Assembly: GCA_041319085.1 (NCBI GenBank)
Contig: CP101033.1
Location: forward strand, 3,801,501-3,865,500
Reading direction: 5' to 3'
DNA length: 64,000 nt
Source: Aeromonas veronii
GTDB lineage: Bacteria; Pseudomonadota; Gammaproteobacteria; Enterobacterales; Aeromonadaceae
Shown: piece by piece, positions 10,108 to 18,861 of the stretch
Layout: every line of letters begins with the position of its first letter
Numbering within the stretch: position 1 is the stretch's first letter
Position numbers and translations under genes: made by a program
The notes under the pieces: generated by a model
What the model was told of the DNA's origin: nothing
The model's database searches: none
The model's input: only the letters and a program-made list of their open reading frames with translations

Positions 10108-10375
10108 CATGACAGTTTTGACAACGTGCAGCGAGTGATCCATCAAGTGGTGCGCAATCGCCAAGGTGAACGGGCCATGGGGCGACCACATTCAACATCT
10201 AAATGGATATCACCATAGGTTGAAAGCGTGGATGATGCGCCTCCATGGCGTGGCGATTGACTACTTGAGGGATCATCTGGGTAGGCGCAGGATGCTGGCG
10301 CGTTACGGGAAGAGTGTGAATCTCAAAACGTGTTTGCATGAGGCGCTTGGCATCCATGCAATACGTCGTTTATAA
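10108..10375 (+). pseudogene. Decayed IS1595/ISXO2-type transposase, C-terminal remnant
   Basis: From 10142 the frame reads a stretch containing [16 protein letters not shown], then [15 protein letters not shown] and RRRMLARYG, ending at 10375. This resembles the C-terminal end of IS1595-family (ISXO2-like) transposases (consensus about HIQNVNAYHSRLKGWM, FHGVATKYL, YLGWRRML). Just upstream a stop lies in frame, while the neighbouring frame reads QGERAMG, a plausible continuation, so at least one frameshift is present. No N-terminal part or terminal repeats are visible. The family call is from pattern memory. Confidence 0.6.
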
Positions 10376-10376
10376 C

Positions 10377-10413
10377 AAAAAAAAAAACAGCCCCGACCGA
10401 AGTCGGGGCTGTC
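10377..10413 (-). terminator. Terminator of the tRNA array
   Basis: On the minus strand ACAGCCCCGAC-TTCG-GTCGGGGCTGT is followed by a long T run. It ends the Ser-Arg-Arg-Arg tRNA transcript. Confidence 0.92.
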
Positions 10414-10417
10414 TGTA

Positions 10418-10494
10418 TGGTGCGCCCGAGAGGATTCGAACCTCTGACCACCTGGTTCGTAGCCAGGTACTCTATCCAGCTGAGCTACGGGCGC
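10418..10494 (-). tRNA. tRNA-Arg (anticodon ACG), copy 3 of the array
   Basis: 77 nt including an encoded CCA. Acceptor stem GCGCCCG/CGGGCGC, anticodon stem CCTGG/CCAGG with loop CTACGAA (anticodon ACG), and T-arm GTTCGAATC. It is identical to the two other copies. The first A of ACG is expected to be edited to inosine. Confidence 0.97.
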
Positions 10495-10523
10495 TCAAAA
10501 ACTTTTATGTACTACTTGAAAAA

Positions 10524-10600
10524 TGGTGCGCCCGAGAGGATTCGAACCTCTGACCACCTGGTTCGTAGCCAGGTACTCTATCCAGCTGAGCTACGGGCGC
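10524..10600 (-). tRNA. tRNA-Arg (anticodon ACG), copy 2 of the array
   Basis: Identical 77-nt cloverleaf with encoded CCA and ACG anticodon, separated from its neighbours by about 29 bp of AT-rich spacer. The two spacers are similar to each other, so the array probably grew by tandem duplication. Confidence 0.97.
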
Positions 10601-10628
10601 TCACAAACTTTTTTGTACTTCTTGAAAA

Positions 10629-10705
10629 TGGTGCGCCCGAGAGGATTCGAACCTCTGACCACCTGGTTCGTAGCCAGGTACTCTATCCAGCTGAGCTACG
10701 GGCGC
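10629..10705 (-). tRNA. tRNA-Arg (anticodon ACG), copy 1 of the array
   Basis: Identical to the other two tRNA-Arg(ACG) genes. It is first after tRNA-Ser, 5 bp away. The Ser-then-Arg order downstream of csrA is the same as in E. coli (serV-argV...). Confidence 0.97.
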
Positions 10706-10710
10706 AAAAA

Positions 10711-10803
10711 TGGCGGAGAAGGGGGGATTCGAACCCCCGATGCGGGTATAAGCCGCATACTCCCTTAGCAGGGGAGCGCCTTCAGCCTCTCGGCCACCTC
10801 TCC
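10711..10803 (-). tRNA. tRNA-Ser (anticodon GCT)
   Basis: 93 nt with encoded CCA and a long variable arm. Acceptor stem GGAGAGG/CTTCTCC, anticodon stem CTCCC/GGGAG with loop CTGCTAA (anticodon GCT, reads AGC/AGU). It heads the four-gene tRNA transcript. Confidence 0.97.
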
Positions 10804-10964
10804 GTTTGCGGGGCTGATAATACGTCACAGGGATTTTTAGTCAAACACTTTTTTGGATAAAAAAGCGTGTTCGCTCAGTATTTGAGCCAAAGCGTGGAAT
10901 ATTCAAACAATATCGACACTTATCCCGCGCTTTTGCACCTTGCTACACGCTTTTCCTGGCTGTA

Positions 10965-10997
10965 AAAAACAAAAGGCGACACATAAGGTGTCGCCTT
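10965..10997 (-). terminator. Rho-independent terminator after csrA
   Basis: On the minus strand AAGGCGACAC / GTGTCGCCTT is followed by TTGTTTTTT. It lies about 20 bp past the csrA stop, so the tRNA array must have its own promoter within roughly 10804-10960. Confidence 0.88.
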
Positions 10998-11017
10998 GTC
11001 ACAGCCAGTAATGCCGC

Positions 11018-11206
11018 TTAGAAGCCGGATTGGCCCGGCACTTTCTCAGCCTGGATGCGCTGGTAGATCTCTTCGCGGTGCACGGAGACCTCTTTCGGTG
11101 CGTTCACACCGATACGAACCTGGTTGCCTTTAACGCCCAGTACGGTGACAGTCACTTCATCACCAATCATCAGGGTTTCCCCAACACGACGAGTCAAAAT
11201 AAGCAT
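11018..11206 (-). CDS. csrA: CsrA, global post-transcriptional regulator
   Basis: 62 residues with the conserved [16 protein letters not shown] start and the [14 protein letters not shown] segment; the RNA-contacting Leu-4 and Arg-44 are in the expected places. CsrA binds GGA-containing loops in mRNA leaders and controls carbon storage, motility and biofilm traits; in E. coli it represses biofilm functions. Its position after alaS-lysC and before the Ser/Arg tRNA array is conserved. The 103-bp gap to lysC is AT-rich and probably contains its own promoters. Confidence 0.98.
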   Translation of the reverse strand: MLILTRRVGETLMIGDEVTVTVLGVKGNQVRIGVNAPKEVSVHREEIYQRIQAEKVPGQSGF

Positions 11207-11309
11207 TCGCTTGCTCCTGTATCCTGTTTTGTTTTTATATCGATATGCGACATTATCTTACAAAGATACCGATATGGTAAATGGTTGAAACTAAATCAAT
11301 CAGCGATTG

Positions 11310-12548
11310 TTAGCCCAAGGGCTGCTCCTGCGGTGCCTGATCCAACCCGAAAGCCGCGTGCAGGGCGCGCACTGCCAGCTCCAGATACTTCTCGTCAATC
11401 ACCACCGAGATTTTGATTTCAGAGGTCGAGATCAACTGCATGTTGATCCCCTCCTCGCCCAATACCTTGAACATGGTGCGCGCAACACCGGGATGGTTCC
11501 ACATGCCGACACCGACAATGGAAACCTTGGCGATCTCGCCATTTCCCTGCACGCAGGAGGCGCCCAATGCAGTGGCGGTCTCCTCCAGCAGTGCCCGGGC
11601 GCGGCGGTAGTCGTCACGATTCACCGTGAAGGTGAAGTCGGCGGTGCCATCTCCCAGGGTGTTCTGCACAATCATGTCGACATCGATGTTGGCGTCGCTG
11701 ATCGGATTCAGGATCTGCGCGGCAACGGTTGGTCTGTCCGGCACGCCCAGAATGGTCAGGCTGGCCTCGTTGCGGTTAAAAGCGATCCCGGATACCAAGG
11801 GAGCTTCCATCCTATCACCTCCATATGTGATTAAGGTTCCCTCTCCATCGATAAAGCTCGACAGCACCCGCAGCGGGACGCGGTATTTGCCCGCAAACTC
11901 CACCGAGCGGATCTGCAGCACCTTGGCGCCGAGACTGGCCATCTCCAGCATCTCCTCGAAGGTGATGGTGTCGAGACGACGCGCCTTGGGCTCGATGCGC
12001 GGATCCGTAGTGTATACCCCATCCACATCGGTAAAGATCTGGCACTCATCGGCCTTGATGGCCGCCGCCACGGCAACCGCCGTGGTGTCCGAGCCACCAC
12101 GGCCCAGGGTCGTGATGGCGTTATGCTCGTCACGGCCCTGGAAACCGGCGATCACCACCACCTTGCCCGCCCCCAGTTCAGCCTGAACCAGTTCGGTGTC
12201 GATGTGGGTGATACGCGCCTTGCCATAGGCAGAATCGGTATGAATCCGTACCTGATCACCGGTCATTGAGACCGCCGGGCAACCGCGTTTGTTCAACGCA
12301 ATCGCCAGTAACGCTATGGTGACCTGCTCACCGGTGGAGACCAGTACATCCATCTCGCGCCGGTTGGCATCAGGATCCAGCCGCTGGGCCATGCCCAGCA
12401 ACCGGTTGGTTTCGCCCGACATGGCGGAGACAACCACCACCACGTCGTGTCCCTGGGCGCGGGTCTGCTCGACCCGCTCAGCTACCGCCTCGATCCGCTC
12501 CAGTGTGCCGACCGAGGTGCCGCCGTACTTCTGTACATAGAGTGCCAC
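11310..12548 (-). CDS. lysC: Aspartate kinase, monofunctional LysC type
   Basis: 412 residues. The N-terminal kinase domain begins with [10 protein letters not shown] (nucleotide-binding motif KYGG), and two ACT domains occupy the C-terminal third (segments beginning near residues 265 and 345). It phosphorylates aspartate, the first step toward lysine, threonine, methionine and diaminopimelate. The length fits the class with an internal start for a beta subunit; I cannot prove that here. The gap to alaS is only 16 bp, so there is no room for a lysine riboswitch and the two genes are probably cotranscribed. Confidence 0.93.
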   Translation of the reverse strand: MALYVQKYGGTSVGTLERIEAVAERVEQTRAQGHDVVVVVSAMSGETNRLLGMAQRLDPDANRREMDVLVSTGEQVTIALLAIALNKRGCPAVSMTGDQVRIHTDSAYGKARITHIDTELVQAELGAGKVVVIAGFQGRDEHNAITTLGRGGSDTTAVAVAAAIKADECQIFTDVDGVYTTDPRIEPKARRLDTITFEEMLEMASLGAKVLQIRSVEFAGKYRVPLRVLSSFIDGEGTLITYGGDRMEAPLVSGIAFNRNEASLTILGVPDRPTVAAQILNPISDANIDVDMIVQNTLGDGTADFTFTVNRDDYRRARALLEETATALGASCVQGNGEIAKVSIVGVGMWNHPGVARTMFKVLGEEGINMQLISTSEIKISVVIDEKYLELAVRALHAAFGLDQAPQEQPLG

Positions 12549-12564
12549 AGATCACCTCGCCCGC

Positions 12565-15189
12565 TTACAGGCGCTCTTCCAGCCAGGAGTGAACAGATTG
12601 CAGCGCCGCAGGCACAGCGTCCGGCTGGGTACCACCCGCCTGAGCCATGTCCGGACGACCACCGCCCTTGCCACCCACCTGCAGGGCAACCAGATTGACC
12701 AGCTCTCCAGCCTTGACCTTGCCGGTCAAATCGCTGGTAACACCGGCGATCAGATTGACCTTGTCATCGGCACAGGTTGCCAGCAGCACGACACCGGATT
12801 TCATCTGATTCTTCAGCTCGTCCAGCATGCCGCGCAGGGATTTCGGATCAGCTCCTTCCAGCGCTGCAACCAGCACCTTCTGACCGTTGATCTCCACCAC
12901 CTGGCTCAGCAGGTCGTTACCGGCCTGAGCGGCCAATTTAGCCTTGAGCTGCTCCAGCTCGCGCTCCATCATCTTGGACTTGTCCAGGATCTGGCGCACT
13001 TTGCTGCCGATGGAGAACTGATCGCCTTTCACCAGCGCGGCAGCCTCTTCAAACTGTTCGGCCAGCTGGTGTATGAAGTCGATGGCGCCCTTGCCGGTCA
13101 CCGCTTCGATACGACGCACACCGGCGGCGATACCGCTCTCGGCAATGATCTTGAAGAAGCCGATGTCACCGGTGCGCTTGGCGTGAGTACCGCCGCACAG
13201 CTCGGTGGAGTAGTCGCCCATGCGCACAACGCGCACGTCGTCTTCATATTTTTCACCAAACAGCGCCATGGCGCCGGCAGACTTGGCGGCTTCCAGGTCC
13301 ATCAGCTGGGTGATGATTTCGTGGTTGGCGCGGATCTGGGCGTTGACCAGCTCCTCGACCCGGCGAATGGTCGCCATGGTCATCCCCTCGAAGTGGGAGA
13401 AGTCAAAGCGCATGCGCTCGGCCCCCACCAGAGAGCCTTTCTGGGTCACGTGCTCACCCAGCGCCTGACGCAGGGCAGCGTGCAGCAGGTGAGTCACGGA
13501 GTGGTTCAGGGCGATGGCTTGGCGACGCTCGCCATCGACCACGGCTTCGACCTCGGCCCCTTTCTCCAGGGTACCCAGCTCCATGTAGCCCTTGTGGATG
13601 ATCGCCTTGCCCGCTTTAACGGTATCGGTCACGGCAAAGATGCCATCGTCCACTTTCAGGGTTCCGCTATCGCCCACCTGACCACCGGACTCGGCGTAGA
13701 AGGGGGTCTGCTCCAGCACGATGACCGCTTCGTCACCGGCGATCAGGCCACTCATCTCTTCGGTGCCCTTGTAGATGCCGACCACGCGGGTACGCTCGCT
13801 CAGGCTCTTGTAACCGGTAAACGGGGTCTCGAAGTCGAGCTTGAGCATCTCGTTGTAGTTCACGCCGAAGCTGGAAGCCTCTTTGGCACGAGCACGCTGC
13901 TTCTCCATCTCGACGGTGAAGCCCTCTTCATCGATGCTGATGTCACGCTCGCGCACCACGTCCGCAGTCAGATCGGCCGGAAAGCCGTAGGTGTCATACA
14001 GCTTGAACACCACCTCGCCCGGCACGACTTTGGCGTCGCCCAGGTTGGCCAGCACATCTTCCAGCAGCAGCAGACCGCGATCCAGGGTGCGGACGAACTG
14101 CTCCTCTTCGATACGCAGCACACGCTCGACCAGCGGCAGCTGGGCGATCAGCTCGGCAGCGACATCCTTCATCTGCACTGCCAGCTCGGCGGCCAGTTTG
14201 TAGAAGAAGACATCGGTCGCGCCCAGCTTGCGACCGTGACGCACGGCGCGACGGATGATGCGGCGCAGCACATAGCCACGACCTTCGTTGGACGGCATCA
14301 CGCCATCTGCCACCAGGAAGGCGCAGGAGCGGATGTGGTCAGCGATGACGCGCAGGGACTGGTTGCTCAGATCGGTGGTACCGACGATCTCGGCCGCTTT
14401 CTTGATCAGCGCCTGGAAGATGTCGATTTCGTAGTTGGAGTGCACGCCCTGCATGATGGCGGAGATACGCTCCAGACCCATGCCAGTATCCACGGACGGA
14501 CGGGGCAGCGGTTCCATGGTGCCATCAGCCTGACGGTTGAACTGCATGAACACCACGTTCCAGATCTCGATGAAACGGTCGCCATCTTCTTCCGGTGAGC
14601 CGGGACGGCCACCCCAGATGTGATCGCCGTGGTCATAAAAGATCTCGGTGCAGGGACCGCACGGGCCGGTATCACCCATCGCCCAGAAGTTGTCGGAGGC
14701 GTATGGGGCGCCCTTGTTATCACCGATGCGAACGATGCGATCGGCCGGGACACCGACCTCTTTTTCCCAGATATCGAATGCTTCATCGTCAGTCGCGTAG
14801 ACGGTCACCAGCAGGCGATCTTTCGGCAGCTGCAGCACTTCGGTCAGGAAACCCCAAGCAAACTTGATGGCGTCATGCTTGAAGTAGTCGCCAAAACTGA
14901 AGTTGCCCAGCATTTCGAAGAAGGTGTGGTGACGGGCGGTATAGCCGACGTTTTCCAGATCATTGTGTTTACCACCGGCACGAACACAACGCTGGGACGT
15001 GGTGGCGCGGTTGTAGGCACGCTTCTCGGCGCCAAGAAACACATCCTTGAACTGGTTCATACCCGCGTTGGTAAACAACAGGGTCGGGTCGTTATGCGGT
15101 ACCAGCGAGCTGGAGGAGACAACCTGGTGTCCCTGGGAACGGAAATACTCGAGAAACGCAGCGCGAATCTCTGACGTGGACATATACAT
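12565..15189 (-). CDS. alaS: Alanyl-tRNA synthetase
   Basis: 874 residues (E. coli 876). Class II motif [19 protein letters not shown] near residue 68, [18 protein letters not shown] near 172, and editing-domain zinc ligands [10 protein letters not shown] near 565 and [13 protein letters not shown] near 668. It charges tRNA-Ala in the cytoplasm. I use the first ATG (15189), which is better spaced from the AGGA ribosome site than the second ATG two codons later. It lies between recX and lysC, as in many relatives. Confidence 0.98.
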   Translation of the reverse strand: MYMSTSEIRAAFLEYFRSQGHQVVSSSSLVPHNDPTLLFTNAGMNQFKDVFLGAEKRAYNRATTSQRCVRAGGKHNDLENVGYTARHHTFFEMLGNFSFGDYFKHDAIKFAWGFLTEVLQLPKDRLLVTVYATDDEAFDIWEKEVGVPADRIVRIGDNKGAPYASDNFWAMGDTGPCGPCTEIFYDHGDHIWGGRPGSPEEDGDRFIEIWNVVFMQFNRQADGTMEPLPRPSVDTGMGLERISAIMQGVHSNYEIDIFQALIKKAAEIVGTTDLSNQSLRVIADHIRSCAFLVADGVMPSNEGRGYVLRRIIRRAVRHGRKLGATDVFFYKLAAELAVQMKDVAAELIAQLPLVERVLRIEEEQFVRTLDRGLLLLEDVLANLGDAKVVPGEVVFKLYDTYGFPADLTADVVRERDISIDEEGFTVEMEKQRARAKEASSFGVNYNEMLKLDFETPFTGYKSLSERTRVVGIYKGTEEMSGLIAGDEAVIVLEQTPFYAESGGQVGDSGTLKVDDGIFAVTDTVKAGKAIIHKGYMELGTLEKGAEVEAVVDGERRQAIALNHSVTHLLHAALRQALGEHVTQKGSLVGAERMRFDFSHFEGMTMATIRRVEELVNAQIRANHEIITQLMDLEAAKSAGAMALFGEKYEDDVRVVRMGDYSTELCGGTHAKRTGDIGFFKIIAESGIAAGVRRIEAVTGKGAIDFIHQLAEQFEEAAALVKGDQFSIGSKVRQILDKSKMMERELEQLKAKLAAQAGNDLLSQVVEINGQKVLVAALEGADPKSLRGMLDELKNQMKSGVVLLATCADDKVNLIAGVTSDLTGKVKAGELVNLVALQVGGKGGGRPDMAQAGGTQPDAVPAALQSVHSWLEERL

Positions 15190-15333
15190 GGAAAATCCTG
15201 CTTGATTCGAATACGGACTTTTAACCGCATTAATGTAAGTTTTCTGCAGGGTAAAGTAAAACGGACAGGTCCGCCACGGGCGAAAAAGCGCGCATTAATG
15301 GGTACGAAGAGAAAAGGGAGGGTTACCGCCCCG

Positions 15334-15837
15334 CTACTCTGCGGCCACCTCTTGTAGGGCTGAGATCGCATAACGCGCCTGATCCTGGGTAAAGCCACGA
15401 CCCAACAGATACTTGAGCCACTTCATCCGCAGCTTGAAATCCGCCAGATCGGCCACCCGGGCACGCCGTTCGAGCAGGGCAAACGCCAGTTCAAACCAGT
15501 CCAGCTCCGGCTGATCGAAGGCGGCATCGATCTGCATATCGTCGAGTCCCTTGTGGCGCAGATCGAAGCGGATTTTGATGGGGCCATGGCCCTTGGCTGC
15601 ACCGGCCCGCACCGCCATGCCACCGTAACGTTCGTCGTTGACCCAGTTGTAACCGCGGCAGTAGTCGACCACCGCCTCGATCACCTCTTCATTGAAACCC
15701 TGCTGGCGCAGCCGGTTGGCCAGCTCAGACTCGGCGCTCTCGCGGCGGGCCAGACTGCGCATGGCAAAGGCGCGGGCAGCGGCAAACAGCTCTGCAAAGG
15801 AGGGTTCAACGGGTTCAGGGAGAGATTCATCGACCAT
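15334..15837 (-). CDS. recX: RecX, regulator of RecA
   Basis: 167 residues of the RecX family, made of three-helix repeats (for example RESAESELANRLRQQGF near residue 33). RecX binds and limits RecA filaments. It follows recA after a hairpin and probably shares its transcript at a reduced level. A TTG start three codons upstream is possible; the ATG at 15837 is preferred as the standard start, though neither has a strong ribosome site. Confidence 0.93.
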   Translation of the reverse strand: MVDESLPEPVEPSFAELFAAARAFAMRSLARRESAESELANRLRQQGFNEEVIEAVVDYCRGYNWVNDERYGGMAVRAGAAKGHGPIKIRFDLRHKGLDDMQIDAAFDQPELDWFELAFALLERRARVADLADFKLRMKWLKYLLGRGFTQDQARYAISALQEVAAE

Positions 15838-15844
15838 AAATGAC

Positions 15845-15869
15845 AAGGCCGGGTATCAACCCGGCCTCC
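15845..15869 (-). terminator. Hairpin between recA and recX (probable leaky terminator)
   Basis: AGGCCGGGT-TGAT-ACCCGGCCT lies between the two genes, followed on the minus strand by TGTCATTT rather than a solid T run. A similar recA-recX hairpin lets only a fraction of transcripts into recX in E. coli. Confidence 0.65.
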
Positions 15870-15875
15870 TTTACC

Positions 15876-16937
15876 TTATTCGAACTCTTGTTCGCTTTCG
15901 TCTTCAAACTCTTCGGCAGCAGCAGCCACCGGCTTTTCTGCCGGCACGGCGCCGGAGAGCAGCAGCTCGCGCAGGCGCGCTTCCACTTCGCCAGCCATCA
16001 CCTTGTTCTCGGCGAACAGCTTCATGACGTTGGCCTTGCCCTGACCGATCTTCTCGCCGTTGTAGCTGTACCAGGCACCGGCCTTGTCGATCAGCTTGTG
16101 CTTGACGCCCAGGTCAACCAGCTCACCCTCTTTGGAGATACCGGCACCGTAGAAAATCTGGAATTCAGCCTGTTTGAAGGGCGGGGCCACCTTGTTCTTG
16201 ACCACTTTGACGCGGGTCTCGTTACCGACCACTTCGTCACCTTCCTTGATGGCGCCGATACGACGGATATCGAGACGCACGGAGGCGTAGAACTTGAGCG
16301 CGTTACCACCTGTGGTGGTCTCCGGGCTACCGAACATGACGCCAATCTTCATCCGGATCTGGTTGATGAAGATGCACAGGCAGTTGGCGTTCTTGATGTT
16401 GGCGGTCAGCTTGCGCAGCGCCTGGGACATCAGACGGGCCTGAAGGCCCACGTGGGAATCACCCATTTCGCCTTCGATTTCCGCTTTCGGGGTCAGGGCC
16501 GCCACGGAGTCGACGATGATGACGTCAACGGCGTTGGAGCGAACCAGCATGTCGCAAATTTCCAGCGCCTGTTCACCGGTATCCGGCTGGGAAATCAGCA
16601 GGTCGTCAACGTTGACGCCCAGCTTGGCAGCATAGATAGGGTCGAGTGCGTGTTCCGCATCGACGAAGGCACAGGTTTTGCCTTTCTTCTGGGCTTCCGC
16701 GATCACCTGCAGGGTGAGGGTGGTTTTACCGGAAGATTCCGGGCCGTAGATCTCGACGATACGGCCACACGGCAGACCGCCGATGCCCAGCGCCACGTCC
16801 AGCGAGAGGGAACCGGTAGAGATGGCTTCGATATCCATGGTCTTGCTGTCGCCCAGACGCATGATGGAACCTTTGCCGAACTGCTTTTCAATCTGACCCA
16901 GCGCAGCCGCCAGTGCCTTCTGTTTGTTCTGATCCAT
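15876..16937 (-). CDS. recA: RecA recombinase
   Basis: 353 residues. Walker [10 protein letters not shown] near residue 66, Walker B-type segment [15 protein letters not shown] near 140, loop segments [20 protein letters not shown] near 193, and an acidic tail ([12 protein letters not shown]). RecA forms ATP-dependent filaments on single-stranded DNA, drives strand exchange and triggers LexA self-cleavage. A LexA box overlaps its promoter, so it is part of the SOS response. RecBCD, also in this window, loads RecA at double-strand breaks. Confidence 0.99.
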   Translation of the reverse strand: MDQNKQKALAAALGQIEKQFGKGSIMRLGDSKTMDIEAISTGSLSLDVALGIGGLPCGRIVEIYGPESSGKTTLTLQVIAEAQKKGKTCAFVDAEHALDPIYAAKLGVNVDDLLISQPDTGEQALEICDMLVRSNAVDVIIVDSVAALTPKAEIEGEMGDSHVGLQARLMSQALRKLTANIKNANCLCIFINQIRMKIGVMFGSPETTTGGNALKFYASVRLDIRRIGAIKEGDEVVGNETRVKVVKNKVAPPFKQAEFQIFYGAGISKEGELVDLGVKHKLIDKAGAWYSYNGEKIGQGKANVMKLFAENKVMAGEVEARLRELLLSGAVPAEKPVAAAAEEFEDESEQEFE

Positions 16938-16982
16938 GCCAATCTCCGCTGGAAATCGTGAGTAAGAAGTGAAGTTGGGCTA

Positions 16983-17010
16983 AGTATACTGTCTATTCAT
17001 ACAGTATCAA
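16983..17010 (-). promoter_or_regulatory. recA promoter
   Basis: On the minus strand a -35 TTGATA (17010-17005) and a -10 TATACT (16988-16983) are separated by 16 bp. The arrangement is nearly the same as the E. coli recA promoter. Confidence 0.9.
16987..17006. promoter_or_regulatory. LexA (SOS) box of recA
   Basis: TACTGT-CTATTCAT-ACAGTA: CTGT and ACAG half-sites with the exact 8-bp spacer of the LexA consensus. It fills the spacer of the recA promoter, so bound LexA would block RNA polymerase. Confidence 0.95.
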
Positions 17011-17017
17011 GCCCAAT

Positions 17018-17509
17018 TTATCTGAGCAGGACCAACAGACCCGACAAGGCCTGTCTCACCGCCTGCTGGCGCACCTGTCGGCGATCCCCGTCGAAGCGGG
17101 CGAGCAGGGAGTGATGACGGCCATTGTGGTCAGCCCAGGCGAACCAGACGGTGCCTACCGGCTTGCCCTCGGTAGCGCCGCCGGGGCCGGCGATGCCGCT
17201 GATGGCCACACTGATGGCGGCCGACGAGTGGGCCAGCGCGCCGCGGGCCATCTCCAGCACCACAGCTTCGCTCACTGCGCCGTGCTGCTCCAGGCTCTCG
17301 CTGCTCACCCCCAGCATCTGCTGCTTGGCCTCGTTGGTGTAGGTGACAAACCCGCGATCGAACCAGCCGGAGCTGCCCGCAATGTCGGTGATGGCGCTGG
17401 CCACCCCGCCACCAGTACAGGATTCGGCGGTCGCCGCCCGCCAGCCCCGCTGACCGAGGGCCCGTCCCAGCTCGATGGCAAGGTGCTCTATCTCTGCATC
17501 CAGTTTCAT
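17018..17509 (-). CDS. pncC: PncC, nicotinamide-nucleotide amidohydrolase (CinA C-terminal type)
   Basis: 163 residues forming a stand-alone CinA C-terminal domain, with AATAESCTGGGVASAITDIAGSS near residue 24 (catalytic serine region) and AISGIAGPGGATEGKPVGTVW near 104. It deamidates nicotinamide mononucleotide to nicotinate mononucleotide in pyridine-nucleotide recycling. The ATG at 17509 is better spaced from AAGG than the GTG one codon earlier. The order pncC-recA-recX-alaS is conserved with E. coli. Confidence 0.93.
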   Translation of the reverse strand: MKLDAEIEHLAIELGRALGQRGWRAATAESCTGGGVASAITDIAGSSGWFDRGFVTYTNEAKQQMLGVSSESLEQHGAVSEAVVLEMARGALAHSSAAISVAISGIAGPGGATEGKPVGTVWFAWADHNGRHHSLLARFDGDRRQVRQQAVRQALSGLLVLLR

Positions 17510-17964
17510 CACGACGCCTTCTGAATCCGCTCAAGAGGCACATTATGCGATCCCGCTACCGCCGCCCGCAACCTCAGCAGACCGCCACGGCCAGCGCGCT
17601 TGCCTGCTGCAATGAGGTGTCGCACCGGTGCCATACTTCAATACTGCAGAGCCGCCGCGCCCGGCACACCACCGCCCCGGGACAGTGGGACGACATAACC
17701 CGATCGAATCCCAATCGGCGCAACAGGGATCCGCCACTCGGGGGCTCCATATCCAATGATGGGGGCCTAGGTTGCGGCAGTGGGGGCTTCTCGGCACCTA
17801 GCTGAAAGCCTTGCGGGACAACGGTTGGACACTCGGCGGGCCTGTAACGGCGCGGGCTGGTGGCCTGAGGGGGTACTTTTTACCCCCATCTGGACTGATA
17901 CCCCCAGATGTACCCCCGGCAATGGGGGTATGTCATGAGGCTATGTGATACGACAGGAAATAAC
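17510..17964. other. Gene-poor stretch with GGGGGTA heptamers near tRNA-Leu
   Basis: About 450 bp without a supported gene; short frames here lack ribosome sites and family resemblance. Between 17869 and 17930 the heptamer GGGGGTA occurs five times: 17869 and 17924 on the plus strand, and 17881, 17899 and 17911 on the minus strand. Clustered short repeats beside the 3' side of a tRNA gene are typical of integrase arm sites, so this may be the scar of an integrative element. Confidence 0.45.
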
Positions 17965-17998
17965 AAAAAACCCGCAGAGCCTTAAGCTATGCGGGTTT
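17965..17998 (-). terminator. Terminator after tRNA-Leu
   Basis: On the minus strand AAACCCGCA / TGCGGGTTT closes a loop and is followed by a TTT run (minus-strand reading through 17967-17960). It lies about 35 bp past the tRNA 3' end. Confidence 0.85.
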
Positions 17999-18032
17999 CA
18001 GGTCTGCCGTGATACGGCATGAAACTGTAATA

Positions 18033-18118
18033 TGGTGCCCGGGGTCGGACTCGAACCGACACGGTTATTCACCGGCGGATTTTGAATCCGCTGCGTCTAC
18101 CGATTTCGCCACCCGGGC
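18033..18118 (-). tRNA. tRNA-Leu (anticodon CAA)
   Basis: 86 nt with encoded CCA. Acceptor stem GCCCGGG/CCCGGGC, long variable arm, anticodon stem GCGGA/TCCGC with loop TTCAAAA (anticodon CAA, reads UUG). Its 3' side borders the heptamer array, consistent with use of tRNA-Leu genes as integration sites. Confidence 0.97.
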
Positions 18119-18261
18119 AACTGCGAGGGATTATACGAATGGCGCGAGGCCATGCAAGGTGTTTTTCGATTGAACACGCCCGTTTGCTCATTTATTCAAC
18201 GCCTTGCCGATGCGGGGCCAGTTACATAGAATGCCGCCATCATCTTAATGGAATAAAAACG

Positions 18262-18795
18262 ATGGCCAAGCCTAAAAAAGTCCAACAAAAATCCCCCTCT
18301 CCCGCCACTCAGCCATACCCGTCAGCGGGGCTGCTGCGTCGCCTCGGCGCCCTGATCTATGATGCACTGGTCGTAACCTCGCTGCTGATCATCGCTGGCT
18401 TTATCGGCATGGGTGTCGCCAAGCTGCTGCTGGTCACCGGCATGGCCAGCGCGCCGGCGGGCGAAGATGCCGTCTGGTTGCTGACAAGCCACCCCCTGAG
18501 CCTGATCTATACCCTGTGGCTCGCCTTTGTGATCTGCGGTTTCTACACCTGGTTCTGGACCCGCGCTGGCCAGACCGTCGGCATGCGCGCCTGGCGGCTG
18601 CGCATTCAGAACCAAGATGGCAGCCATATCAGCATTACCCAGGCGCTGATCCGTCTCGCCACCGCCGCCTTTGGTCTGGGCAACCTGATGTGCCTGTTCA
18701 ACCGCCAGCATCCCCGGGCGTTCCAAGATATCTGGGCCGAGTGCGAAGTGATTGTGCTGAGCAAACAGGAAAATCTGGCACTGCTGAACAAGTAA
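18262..18795 (+). CDS. RDD-family membrane protein
   Basis: 177 residues. An RDD domain starts at GLLRRLGALIYDALVV (arginine then aspartate, near residues 23-32), with three to four predicted membrane segments (about 28-55, 75-100, 130-150) and the QTVGMRAWRLRIQNQDG segment near 103. RDD proteins are inner-membrane proteins of mostly unknown role, some linked to ion transport. The ATG at 18262 is used; the longer frame upstream runs into tRNA-Leu. It is convergent with lptG across a shared terminator. Confidence 0.85.
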   Translation: MAKPKKVQQKSPSPATQPYPSAGLLRRLGALIYDALVVTSLLIIAGFIGMGVAKLLLVTGMASAPAGEDAVWLLTSHPLSLIYTLWLAFVICGFYTWFWTRAGQTVGMRAWRLRIQNQDGSHISITQALIRLATAAFGLGNLMCLFNRQHPRAFQDIWAECEVIVLSKQENLALLNK

Positions 18796-18816
18796 TACCG
18801 GATCAATGCAATAACG

Positions 18817-18845
18817 AAAGAGGGCACCAACAGGTGCCCTCTTTG
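18817..18845. terminator. Bidirectional terminator between the RDD gene and lptG
   Basis: A perfect stem AAAGAGGGCACC-AACA-GGTGCCCTCTTT. A and T runs on both sides suit both convergent genes. Confidence 0.88.
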
Positions 18846-18861
18846 CATTACCACGTGTAAA

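Noticed and set aside
9909..10124. 71-codon minus-strand ORF upstream of csgD
   Set aside because: No ribosome site or recognisable family; it overlaps the transposase remnant and the likely csgD promoter region.
10418..10705. Three identical repeats with regular spacing, CRISPR-like at first glance
   Set aside because: Each unit is a full tRNA-Arg cloverleaf with CCA; the spacers are short and similar to each other.
10417..10860. Plus-strand ORFs encoding a repeated RGFEPLTTWFVARYS-type peptide
   Set aside because: These are translations across the minus-strand tRNA-Arg genes, a well-known source of false protein calls.
12549..12564. Lysine riboswitch before lysC
   Set aside because: Only 16 bp separate alaS and lysC, so there is no leader.
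12589..14598. 669-codon plus-strand ORF opposite alaS
   Set aside because: Antisense shadow of a strongly conserved synthetase gene in GC-rich DNA; no family resemblance.
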